DNA from: Parasponia andersonii
Lineage: Eukaryota; Streptophyta; Magnoliopsida; Rosales; Cannabaceae
Length of the DNA stretch: 64,000 nt
Reading direction: 5' to 3'
Assembly (NCBI GenBank): GCA_002914805.1
Contig: JXTB01000422.1
Coordinates: 139,822-203,821, forward strand
The notes beneath the pieces are model-generated. The model was not told the origin of the DNA, ran no database searches, and saw only the letters and a list, made by a program, of their open reading frames with translations. The first letter of the stretch is position 1. Each line of letters opens with the position of its first letter. The position numbers and the translations under genes were made by a program. Positions 35,185-47,105 of the stretch are shown here, piece by piece.

Positions 35185-38100
35185 TGAATAAATTTTCTAA
35201 ATAAAAAATAAAATGAAAACAAAATTCTGTAAGATAATTCAACAAACCAAAGTTAGCAGCAGCAGACTTGGGTTACCTATCCCAATGTTAAATAGAATTC
35301 CTTTATATATGCTCTCAATAAATCAAGCTTTGTAGTTGTGTCTTCTTTAGTTTCAGTCCAATCTTTTATACTCTTGACTTTAGATGAAGTAATGCCTTCA
35401 ACATTTGTGTGAATCATAACTACGACAATTCACTTCTGTTTGCCCATTAGAAAACTTTTTGGAAAGGAACTATGTACAAAAGAAAAGTTACTGCAGAATG
35501 GAGATACATATAGAGTCTCTTCCAATAAAAGAGAAAAATCATTATGAGATCAAGACTAAGCTTGATGGTATTATGTATCCATAGAGTACCATTGAAAAGT
35601 TACTGCATAAAGATGAAGTGTAGATACAAGTAGAGTCTCTTCCGAATTGAAGTGAACAAAAGAGGTTCCCAAAATTCGTAACTTCTTGATGGCGATGACA
35701 TAACTATTTCTAGATCTTGCCTCGAATCGTCAAGATTGTACAGTATATGAAACAAAGAATCATACTTCATGTTCTCATGGACAATTACAATCTGTTTATA
35801 AAAGTCATGAAAGTACATAAAATGTGGAAATGAATGTTTGCATGGGAGTTGTCATGGTATAGAGTATAATGTATGCACTTGATCTTTCAGAGATGAAATT
35901 GCCACCAGCACATTTAATCTTTTCAAATAATTCTTTCAATTTACTGAACCAAACTGTTCTATAATTAGCTTCTCCAAGGCGAAAGTTGAACTTGACAGCG
36001 CCTAGAGAATAAAAAGTAGCTTGTTGTTACTACATTCAACTTCAAGTAAATTTGGAGCATCGATCATTGTTTCCACTTCTAGGTTTATGCAGTCCATAAT
36101 GATTAATTTAGTCAATGTCTGGCTGTAAATCTTAACAGTTAAGTTATAGTATCTGTCACGACCTAAAATCTCATGCCGTGATTTTTTAGTAATTTTGAGT
36201 ATAAATTAATATAAATAAAGAATTTTACAAAATTCGAAGAAAACTCAGTATTTGAATATTTCATTTTAGTCCTTGACTCATTAGAAATTCTATATAAAAA
36301 GGGACGCATCTTTAGTTTAATTTATTAAGAGAGATATGCCAATTAAAATTTGATGAAACATAATTAATTTGTACGAAAACTTAATTTGATAAAAACTTTA
36401 GCGTTGATTAAAATGAAGTTCGTAAATCTTGAGTTAGAAAGTCCAAAAATTGATTTACAAAATAAATCAAATTTCAAGTACTTAAAACTTTAAAAATATA
36501 CTCCTTGGGAACTTTAAGGTCTCATTTATACATACCAAATCCTCAAATAATAGTAAATACATCCTTATACATTCACTTAGTAGACTCAATGAACTTGGCT
36601 ACACAGTTAGACGTGGAGAAAGAGTGAGACAAAGAAAAGTACTAACCCAAAGAGGAATAAGGCCACGAGCCTAAGCTAAGCAACTTGCCAGGCCATTGAG
36701 ACAACTGACACGAATGAGTGATCACCTGAAAGGGGAAAAAAGAGAAGAGGTGAACTCGAAATCTCAGTAGAAAAATTGTTACCTCAATTAAAACTTTTTT
36801 AGTGATGGAAAGCTCCTGCATGGTTAGTTTAATCTAAAATAACTTTGCAAAACCATATGTGCATATATTCATAGAAATATCCAAAAATTGAGAGTCCATA
36901 TGCACATACATATAAATAGAGGCACATAAAACATAATACTCCAAAACTAATCAGTTCACAAATACATGACACAAATCCACCCATACCCATGAGTTTACCA
37001 CCTTTCATCAATGGAAACTAGGGTGTTGGCACTATGTGTGCCATACAGCATGCCTGACACCTAATCCATAATCGGAGGGAACATCCGTGTGTCGCTTACC
37101 AAACTTAAAGGGGCAACCGCAGTGCCTATGCCTGCCAAATGGGGAGGTAATTAGAATAAAAACCCGCGCGGGTTCACAGACTCTCACCATCAGTAGGGCC
37201 ACAGTGCCACACTGTAAAAACCCCATGATGCTAACCTGAGACTCATGTGTGATCCTATGACATGTGTACTCTGAACTGATGTGTAAAAGTAGCTATGCAA
37301 TAAATTAAGTTCAAATGATACTCTGGTTTTTAATAAAATAAGTCATTAAATTGTATAGTATAACAACCCTATTTTAACATATCCAAAAATAAACTGCACT
37401 CAGAAAAGTTCCAAAGCAATCCAATAAATATATGAATCATATTATTCAATTCCATCATAGATATTTAAAAGTTCTAAAATCACATTTGTTCTCATATGTT
37501 GCAGAAAATAAGTTTTATTCAAAACGACATAAAAGAGAGATAACCGAATTCCTACCTCACTAGAATAGCGATACCACGCTATTGGATACTCAAGGTGCCA
37601 TTGGACGATTACTTGGAGGGTCGGGACCTAATCCCATGCCCTTGATCATCCTCTTGCGAAAAATCAACTTCTCACCGGAGCTTCAATTCCACAAACAAAC
37701 CTCTTCACAAAATTCCTAGCACTCAAAATAGCTAGGTTAGATATATGACTTGTTCAATTCGGGTCTGGGCTCACACCGGACCGGTGGCACGTAAAACGAG
37801 ATAAAATCTCGACTGCCCGATCTTGATTTTCGTGTTAATCACCAAATGACACAATATATATATATTTATATCAAACTTCTCCATTTTCCGAGTACATTCC
37901 AAAAATGACAACAAAAACGAAATCTAACAGTCGGATCGACAACTAAAATTCAAAACTCAAAATACCCTAAAATGGTAACTTTCAATGCGGGTAAAATGAG
38001 ATTGAGATATATGTACTTTGATGATCTTTGCGACGAGACGAATCCAACAGGACTGATTAGAGGTCGAATGGACGCCGGAATCTTTGCTGGCGACGAAAAG

Positions 38101-39240
38101 ACCGAAGTGGCTGTTTCTCTTCTTCTGGTGACGGCGGGCGGCTCCGGCGCCCTACAGCTGACCAGTGCTAGTTTATGGCAGCCTGGGGAAGTTCTGCCGG
38201 TGGTCTGCTCGGCCGGACAATGGCTGGTGGTGGCTCGGCGGCTTTCTGCGTTCTTTCAGCTGAAAGAATGAGAGAGACGAGGGAAAGAGAGTGAATCAGG
38301 AGGGATGAGAAAGAGAGGAAGAGATATATATATATTTAATCAGTTTTTTTTTAAATCTAATAACCATTTTGCCTTTTTAAAAAATATGTTATTACAGTAT
38401 CAATATTCTCTAATATCAAAACCTTGAGGCTAACAAATCTAGAAATGTGACTATGAAGCCAATTTCTTGTAATGCTGGTCCTTTCTATCGCTAGCGTTTT
38501 TAATGTATTTTCACTGGCTTCCAATGTTATCTCAGATTGCATGAACTATAATACATGAAAAGACTCAAGATTTGATGCCCTTATAGCAATGCTGCCGAGT
38601 TCAACACACCTCTTTATTGAAGATTTTTCAACTTAATTACATTATTTGAAATCTCAGTACTAGTCAAGCCTCTGCATTTGAGCTATGTTCAGTGGGAAGG
38701 AAAAAGGAGGGAAAGGAAAAAAATTGATAGAAAAGTGGAAAAAAATTGAAAACTTGAGTTGTTTGATAAGAGGGAAAAAGGAAAGGAAAGGAAAAGAAAA
38801 GAGAAAAGTAGAAGGAAAAAATGGTGGGATCTACACAAATTTTTTTCACTCAAAAGTAGAGAGAAAATATATAGAAAAATATTTTGTTAGTATATTAATA
38901 AGTTAAATTACAAAACTATCCTTATACCTAATTTTAAATAATAGTAATATTAGGGATAAAATTATTATTTTAAATTAAACTAACTTTTTTTCTTCCCTAC
39001 GTACCAAATAACTACAAGATAAAAAAATTTTCTTTTTTATCTTACATATTTTCTTTTTTTTTTTTCTATCCGTTTTTTTTTTCTCTCTCAACCAATCATA
39101 GTCTTGAAGATCCCGAAATTATCAAGCAAAGGACTGCCTATGATAAAATTTTTAACTACTTTTGTATTACATCTATATTTTCCAAATTAAGATATTCCAA
39201 ACTGGGAATATCTAAGTCTTCACACATAGTCAATCGAAAT
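35185..39240 (-). pseudogene. F-box/LRR gene, decayed copy 2, split by insertions
   Basis: The blocks 35185-36153, 38397-38690 and about 39085-39240 match copy 1 (17780-19320) in order and orientation. Recognisable peptides are ENMKYDSLFHILYNLD and EFWEPLLFTSI near 35630-35770, and LEASENTLKTLAIERTSIT near 38460-38530. The solo LTR at 36154-38396 sits between the first two blocks and an insert of about 400 bp between the last two. The N-terminal F-box itself is not present. Stops and frameshifts are frequent. Together with 33195-33285 this shows that copy 2 belongs to the same chimeric segment as the partial CESA8 copy. Confidence 0.8.
36154..38396 (-). mobile_element. Solo LTR of the same family, copy 3, TSD GTATC
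   Basis: A 2243-bp LTR in reverse orientation begins TGTCACGACCTAAAATC, which is the reverse complement of the end of copy 1, and ends ...TTATTACA. GTATC lies exactly on both sides (36149-36153 and 38397-38401). Removing the LTR and one GTATC restores a sequence colinear with F-box copy 1 at about 18970, which proves the insertion. The block at about 37030-37250 is the inverted form of the conserved internal block of copies 1 and 2. The open frame at 37972-38271 lies in its GC-rich leader and is not a gene. Confidence 0.9.
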
Positions 39241-39415
39241 CCTTTTTTTTTTTTTGTGTTTTCGAATTCCATTTCACCCCTCTTATGAATGTATCTCATG
39301 TTTTTAACGTCAAATGGGGATCTTTATTTTCTTTTCAATTACATACGTTTTCAGAATGTGATTAATTTGTTTCCAGAGTATCTTAATTATTTTGGTTCAG
39401 ACTCGGTCGAGTTCA

Positions 39416-42400
39416 AGTTGGCTCTTTTGTTCTGAAGTGCATAGTTTCACCTCCAAACTGTTGAAAAGTCAAAGATTGCGGCTGAAGCTGCAATCAATAT
39501 TTGCCGTGCCAAGTTGGTTCTTTTGTTCTGAAGTGCACAGTTTCACCTCCAAATTGTTGAAAAGTCAAAGATTGTAGCTGAAGCCGAAATCAATATTTGC
39601 GAGACAAATTATGGTGATGCCCACGCAAAGAATTATGGCACCTTTAAATTAATAAACAAAGGAAAAATGGGAGAATAGCAAATGAGGCTCAACCATAATA
39701 AATACCCATCTCTTCCAAACAATTTTTCTTCCCACAGTATATCAAAATCAAGAAGTAAGAAGAATGTGAAGTGCTATTATTGCGGCAAAAAAGAGAAAGA
39801 GAATTGGCAACTCAAGAAGAATGGAGATTCTAAAAGAAGGATTCCGAGTCATCAAATAATAAGGGAAATGTTGCAATTACTTTAGATGATGGAGAAATCA
39901 TATACATCAAAGCAGCAACGGTTTCTAAGGACAAAAGGCAACTTACTGATGTTTAATTAGTGGATTCAGGAGCAACATGGCACATAACTTCTCACAGAGA
40001 GCGGTTTCACACATGAAACTATCTCTAGGTGATCTGTGTTAATGGGTAACAATCATGCCTTAGAGATCGTTGGGATTGGCACCTTCAAAATGAAAATATA
40101 TGATGATACTGTTCATACTATTCAAGAGCTGTGACATATGAAGAGCCTGAAAAAATCTATTGTCTTTGGGATAATTAAATAATCTTAGTTGCAAAACTTC
40201 TATTAAGAATGAGAACATTAAGATCATGAAGGGTGCGTTTGTAATAATGAAGGCAGAGAAAATCATAATAAATCTATACAAGTTTAAAAAAGATACGCTA
40301 ATAGAAGTCGAGACATCAGTTACTTCAACAAATTCCGAAGAAGAATCAACGATGATGTGGCATCGTAAATTCATCCACATGTCAGAATGAGGCTTGAAGA
40401 TTCTCTTTAGACAGAGGTTGTTTTCTAGTCTCATAAAGGTATTTTTACCTTTTTTGTGAGTATTGTACCACAAGCAAGTAGCATATATTAAAATTTAGCA
40501 TATCGAAATCTAGAAGTAAAAAGATTCTAGACTTGGTTCACTATGATATTTAGTAAGCACCAGTGATGTCCCTAGGAGGAGTTAGATACTTTATATCTTT
40601 TATTGATGATTATTCTAGAAGAAGTTGGGTGTATCATATCAAGAGTAAAGCGAAAGTATTTTCAGTCTTCAAAATATTCAAAGCACAAATAGAGCTTGAA
40701 TCTGGAAAAAAGTTCAAGTATTTGAGGATAGATAATGGAGAAGATTATATAAGCGATGAATTTGATAACTTCTGTCAACAAGAAGGTATCAGGAGGTAGT
40801 TTATAGCGGTATATACTCTTTAGCAAAATGGAGTAGCAGAGCGGATGAATAGAACCTTGTTGGAAAGGACAAGAGTAATGCTAAGAGTTACAGGTCTATC
40901 CAAGATAATTTGGACAGAAGTAGCCAAAATTGTCTGTTATGTGATCAATCAATCTTCATCAACTGCGATTAATCTGAAGACACCGATGAAAATATGGACT
41001 GGTAAGTCAGCTGATGATTCTTACTTACATAATAAGTTTGGAAGCCCTATCTACATTATGTACAATGCTCAAGAAATCACATAACTAGATTCAAACTCTG
41101 AAAAATATGTATTCTTAGGATATGTTGATAGAGTTAAGGGATATTACCTATGAGATCCCACTTCCCATAAAGTTGTCAGCAACAGAATTGAAATGTTTGG
41201 ACAAGATATGCTACAAAAGAAAGGAGACGATAGCAATCTAGAAACTACTATAGTTTAGATTCTTCTAAAGCAGCAACAGAACATGAAGTAGAAGAACCAG
41301 TCGAAGAAGAGGCTTTTCAAATCCATCGATCAACTCCTGAGAAAAAATCATTAGTATGACACTCAGATTGTGTCACTGAAATCAACATTAGATACTACTT
41401 TCCAATAGAGGATAGAGAGCTAAAAATTTTTCATGAGGTTACCAAAAGCCTAAATGTATCCTTGTGGATAAGACAAGAATAAAAATAGATTAAAGCCCTT
41501 CACAAGAATAAAACATGAGATCTTATTTCACTACCACAAGGAAGGAAGGCCATTGGAAATAAATAGGTTTGCAAGATCAAGCGTGATAGCAATGATCAAG
41601 TGGAGCCTATCATGCGAGATTGGTGGTAAAGAAATATGCTCAAAAAAGTATTGACTTCAACGAGATATTTTCACTTATGGTTCGACTCACAATAGTCAGA
41701 GTGGTTCCGGCGATGTGTACTACATTTGGCCTATATTTAGAGTAGCTAGATATGAAAATTACTTTTCTTCATAGAGAACTTGAAGAAGAGATTTATATAC
41801 TTCAATCAAAAGGTTTTGCTGAAACAGGCAAGGAAACTTAGTTTACAGATTAAACAAATCTCTATACGGTCCCAAATAGATACCGAGGTATTAGTATAAG
41901 AGATTTGATTCCTTCGTTATATATCTTGAGTACAACAGACTCAGTTTAGACCACTATACATGCCTCAAAAGGTTTGAAGAAGATGGTCATTTCATTATCT
42001 TATTGTTGTATGTGAACAATATATTAGCAGCATGCCCCAGCAAAGATTAAGTTTAAGAATTGAAGGCATTGTTAACTAGGAAATTCGATGTGAAGGACTT
42101 GAGACTTGCAAATAAGATTTTAGGAATACAAATTTACTGAGATAGAGGTAATATGAAGATTTGATTTTCTTTAGAAGAATTATTTGAAGAAAATCTTGCA
42201 ATACTTCATATGTAAGATTGTAAGTCAATTTCTACCTTACTTATTGTTAGCTTCAAGTTATTCTCTAAGATATATCTTAGCATTGAAGTAAAGAGGATAG
42301 AGATGTCTCCAGTACCATATGCATCAGTAGTGGGAAGCCTAATATTCACTATGATGTGTACAAGTCCAGATAGTACATAAGTCAGTATATGGTAAATCTT

Positions 42401-43480
42401 GGTGAGAGCATTGGAATGTTGTGAAGAGGATTCTGAGGTACATCAAATGAACCTCAGATACTATATTATATTATAGAGGATCAGAATTTACTATTAAAGG
42501 ATATGTTGTTTCAGGTTTTGCGAGTGATCTTGACAAATAAAAATCTATTATAGACTATGTGTTCACTCTTATAAAAGGAGTTGTAAGCTAGATTTTAAAA
42601 CTACAAACTGTTATGATTTTATTTATAATAAAAGGAGAATATATGGCAGTTACATAAACTTGCAAAGAGGCTATTTGAATTCAAAAATTATTGGAGAAGC
42701 TTAGGCATAAACAAGAGAAGATTTCTCTATTTTGTGACAATTAAAGTGCCTTATATATTGTAAAGAATCCAAACTTTTATTTCAAGATAAAGTATATAGA
42801 TATTCAATATCATTTTATTCGAGAAGTAGTAGATGATAGAAGTATGTATATGGAGATTCACATCAATGAGGACTTAGCAGATACTTTAACTAAACCAATC
42901 AACACTAATAAGTTTCAATAGTGTAGATCCTCATATAGCCTAATAGATACATAAGAATATATGAAGAATTGATAAGCGAAGAAAATAGAGATTTATCAAG
43001 TTTGAAGACATGACTAAAATCAAGTTTTCAAGTAGGAGAAGGTTGAAAGGTCAAAGATTATACTTGAAAACACAATCAATATTTGTGAGACAAATTATGG
43101 TGATGCCTATGCAAAGAATTGCGGCACCATTCAATGCCACCCTTGTTTAAATTAATTAAAAAAAAAAGAAAAAAATAGGAGAATAACAGATAAGACTCAA
43201 CTATAAATACCCATCTCTTCCAAACCATTCTTCATCCCATTCTAAATATTTATGCTCCCCTTAAGAAAGAGTTCAAACTTAGGAATTCTTCTTAAGTACC
43301 TCACTTGGTTTTCTCCTAAATTATTTAGAGACGGTATTTTTTCTTATTTCAAGAGAGAGAGATTTATTTGTACTCTCTTTATATTTAGAGCGAAGTGACT
43401 TATAATCTCTTTTTCATCATAAAAATCTTCATAGTGTTGTTCGTACACGCAGATTAAATTAAGTGAACTATGTTAAGTCT
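39416..43480 (+). mobile_element. Defective Ty1/Copia retrotransposon
   Basis: Reading the plus strand across many stops gives, in Copia order: a gag zinc knuckle (CYYCGKKEKEN, with the expected His replaced), the protease motif SGATWHITS at about 39966, integrase (FIDDYSRRSWVY, QNGVAERMNRTLLERTRVML at 40563-41080), reverse transcriptase from about 41640 with LLLYVNNIL instead of YVDD, and the RNase H end HINEDLADTLTKPI near 42860. A purine tract AAGTAGGAGAAGG precedes the 3' LTR (about 43042-43480), whose first 150 bp match a shortened 5' LTR at about 39555-39740. A 96-bp tandem duplication (39416-39511 and 39512-39607) covers the 5' LTR start. The element cannot encode working proteins. Confidence 0.85.
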
Positions 43481-46052
43481 TTATATGCCTTATTTTTCAT
43501 TTTATCTAAATTTTCTCAAATTCTATTTTTGTTATATGTTGTCACTTCTGCAAAACTGATGTCCTGACATAAACCCTTATTTTTTAAGCACATTCACCTT
43601 TAGAACACATTTCAAGAAATTCTTTTGAAGAATTGGAAGTCAACGAATACACAACCTACTGAAATTATATATATGACTAAATTCCTTTTAAAAAGTAGTT
43701 TTTCAAACCGTTTGGATTCTTTTTTCTAACAAAACCACTACCGCATATCTATGAGAATTTGATCCTATTATGGAATCGTTTAGTTCTTTTAACCTCCGTT
43801 CCTTTAAGAAGACAAGAGGTATGGCTATCTCATATGATACATAACTTATAATGAGGTGTCCCTTTTATTTGTTGGACAGGGGTCAGACTGGCTTTTATTG
43901 AGATGTCACCTTTTTTTTTTTTGTTAGACAGAGGGTAAGACAAACTTTTAGGGACAGAGGATCCTAGTCCATTTATGAAAATGTTTTATAGTTAGTTTTG
44001 ATTTTTTTTAATTTTACAATGTGGTTTTCTTTTTAAATTACTTTTCAATTATTTAAAGTTTGAAGTACTTTTCATTTTTTTTAAACGAAGAAGAAAAAAA
44101 GGAACCTATTAAAGAAGGGTGGGACATTTCAGAGTCACTTAATTATTAGTAAATTTTGGTAGAAATTCTCAAATATCACGATTTTAAACTGTAGAAATAA
44201 AAGATATATTTTTTAGGAAGGAATAATTACGAAAAAATACCCCAAAATATCACATTTCTATAATTTTAACTTTATCTTCTGATTTATACCAAATAAGACA
44301 TCCATATTTCAAATTTATGCAAATTTGTCTTTCTATGTTCAAATTGGATGATTCTTTCTATCTATTTTAAATTATTTTTAATAGATTTTTTGTGTTACTG
44401 AGTAGAAACAAAATATCCTCATTTCAGATTTCATATTCATTAAGAAATTTGTTGGTTAATTTATATGCATAATGTACAAATTTGCAAAAATTTGAATATG
44501 GATGTATAATTTTGCACAAGTTAAAAGATATAGTTAAATTTATAGAAGGCTATACGTATTTATTCTATAGATAACCTTTTTTAAAAAAGTTAAAAGTAAG
44601 AGGTTTTTTTTTAATCATTGTACCTATAAATTATTTTAGATTTTTGGCTTAACCCCACATATACGCTTTTGGAACTTTGTTTTATGCACATTTAATCGAC
44701 ATGATTCATGAGATAAAAACATGCGACAATAGAAAAAAGAGAACCATATGGAGAGGGAGGAAGGGCAAGTAGTAGGGTTGGCAATTCGTATCCATGAGTC
44801 GTATTCATGTCGTGTTAATGTACATGTATAATAGGTAAATACTCAATCCAAATACGATCCGTTTAATAAACGGGTCATAAATTATGATACGAACACGATC
44901 TATTTGTAAATGAGTTGACACGACATAATTCGTGTAATCCGTTTACTAAATAGATCATACTGGCATATGACTCATAACCCGTAACTCGTGACTTGTAACC
45001 CAAACACGATCTGTTTAATAAAGGGCCTCACAAAAATATAATTAAATTTTCGGTACAATTTAAATAAATATTAAATTTCTCTTTAATAAACGGATTAGAA
45101 ATTATGATACGAATACAACTCTTTATAAATGGATTGACACGACACGACCTATGTAATCCGTTTACTAAATAAGTCATTTTTGTGTTGACGGGTTCAACTC
45201 GAACACGGCCCGTTAATTAAATGGGTCAATATTTCCAACCCGAATACGATTAAGCTAAATTTAAATCCGTTAATTTCGTGTAGTTTTCGAATTGTGTTGT
45301 CGTACCGTATCATGAATTTTTAATATTTTAATTTTGTACGTAAATTTTAAAAAAATTCAAAATATGCCCCTACTAGAATATTGAAATTCAATTAATACTC
45401 CCACTCGTTCCCTCTCAACTTTTAAATTTTTAAATTTTACATGCAAATATTTAGAAAATTCAAGTTAAGGTCCCATTTGATAATTAAAATTTCAGTTGTA
45501 CCCTTATAGTATTAAGGAAATAATTAACTATGAAAAAACAACAATTGTTTTCACATTGGAGTGAAAAACTACCCGTTTCTAAAATTTATACCTTTTTTCA
45601 AACAAAATTGATTTTAAGAACTCAATTGGTTCATTCCCGCAGGGGGGGGGGGGGGGGGGGGTATTTTTTATTAAAAAAAATTAGGGAAAAAAAGAGTCCT
45701 TTTTTCTTTTTTCACTATCCATGTCTGCCCCCACTCGGAAAAAATTATAACTCTGACACTGAAGAGAACTATTTTAGTTATACGTGGTCTTCTTCAAAAT
45801 TTCATATTATAATAAGGAATAGACAACGTCATTTTACACAGATATCTCTCACATACATAAACTCTTTCAACTTTTACAACAAAAAATTGATCCCAAAAAG
45901 GAAGGAAACAGCAGGAAAAGGAATGAAATCATCACAAATTTCTCCTATGTTAATTTTTTTTCTCTCTTTTTTAGAAAAGAGAATGGTGATGATTCCTACT
46001 AGTGATGGAGTGGTAAAGATCATGGGAAATGTTTCTCATGGCTGTTTTTAAT
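43481..46052. other. AT-rich spacer downstream of CESA8
   Basis: The spacer carries a possible hAT-like MITE (44776-45242), a 20-base G run (45642-45661) and probably the 3' untranslated region of CESA8 just above 46052. I find no gene. The open frame at 45530-46051 spans the G run and has no family motif. Confidence 0.5.
44776..45242. mobile_element. Possible hAT-like MITE with GGGTTGG ends
   Basis: The left side begins GGGTTGGCAATTCGTATCC and the right side ends ATATTTCCAACCCG, giving short inverted ends around GGGTTGG. The inside is rich in CGTGT-, ACACGA- and CCGTTTA-type words arranged on both strands, as in a widespread plant repeat of this kind. The target duplication is not clear, so class and edges are tentative. 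Confidence 0.45.
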
Positions 46053-47048
46053 TTAACAATCTATAGAAATGCAACTCTGGGCAACGGTGTTTCCATCAAC
46101 TTTGCTGACAAACGGGTTGATCTTAACCCAAACAAGAGAGAAAACAGAGGCCAAAAGCACAGACCAGAGAACAACAATGGTAGGCGTCCTGTTCTGGCGC
46201 CCCATGAGACCCTTGAGGAACGGATAGAGATGAAGAATCACCCAGAAGGCAAAGAACACCTTGCCGAAAAGTGGCCCCCAGGCCTCGTAACCTTTGTTCA
46301 ATGCGTCAGAGAAGCCGGCAACGACACCAACCAAGTTGACGATGAGGAGTGTCGTTGGAGGGATCAAGAGTGTCGTCCACTTGATGATGTAGAGCTCCCC
46401 GAACTCTGAGTCATCTGCGGCTTTGGCCGTGACGGTGAAGTTGGTGTCGAGACCGGCCAGCATTTTGAGGAAGCCTTGGAAGACGGCAAAGAGATGGGCC
46501 GAGACGCCTCCGATCACCCAGAATTGCTCGTTTCGCCAGAACTCTTCGATGGTTACTCCACTCCACCGGAGTTCGAGTACGCTGGTTACGATGATGGAGA
46601 AGAAGAGGCAGAGGAAGAGAAGACTTGCCAAGTTTGAGAGCTGTCAAAACAAGTTAAAGAACAAAAAGACTGCCTAGTAAGTTCTTTAACTTTGTCACGC
46701 CTCTTTTATAACATGCACCAGACTAAAAGAATGTTATACATATCGCTAGTTGTAATGTTACAACCCGTTTTTCCATCTAGTCAGAAGATACTAAGTAAAC
46801 TTGCAAGTCAATGTTTATGAGTACTATAGCCTTGTTTTTTTAGTGCCGCGTTTGTGGTGTATGTGGAATAAATCACTTGTTCTGGCAAATCAAAAGAATT
46901 TATGGTCACATATTAACATTTTGAGCTTTAATAATCTTATGCGGTAAATAAAAGCTATGATACTACATAGCAAGCATTTTTGCCATGTATTTCCTAACTG
47001 TATACTAAACCAGGTTAGTACTAGTTTTCTATGATCTGCAACACATAA

Positions 47049-47105
<57 letters not shown>

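Noticed and set aside
37972..38271. A 99-codon open frame
   Set aside because: It is the corresponding GC-rich part of the inverted solo LTR at 36154-38396.
45530..46051. A 173-codon open frame upstream of the CESA8 end
   Set aside because: It runs through a 20-base G tract and overlaps the probable CESA8 3' untranslated region; no homology is recognised.
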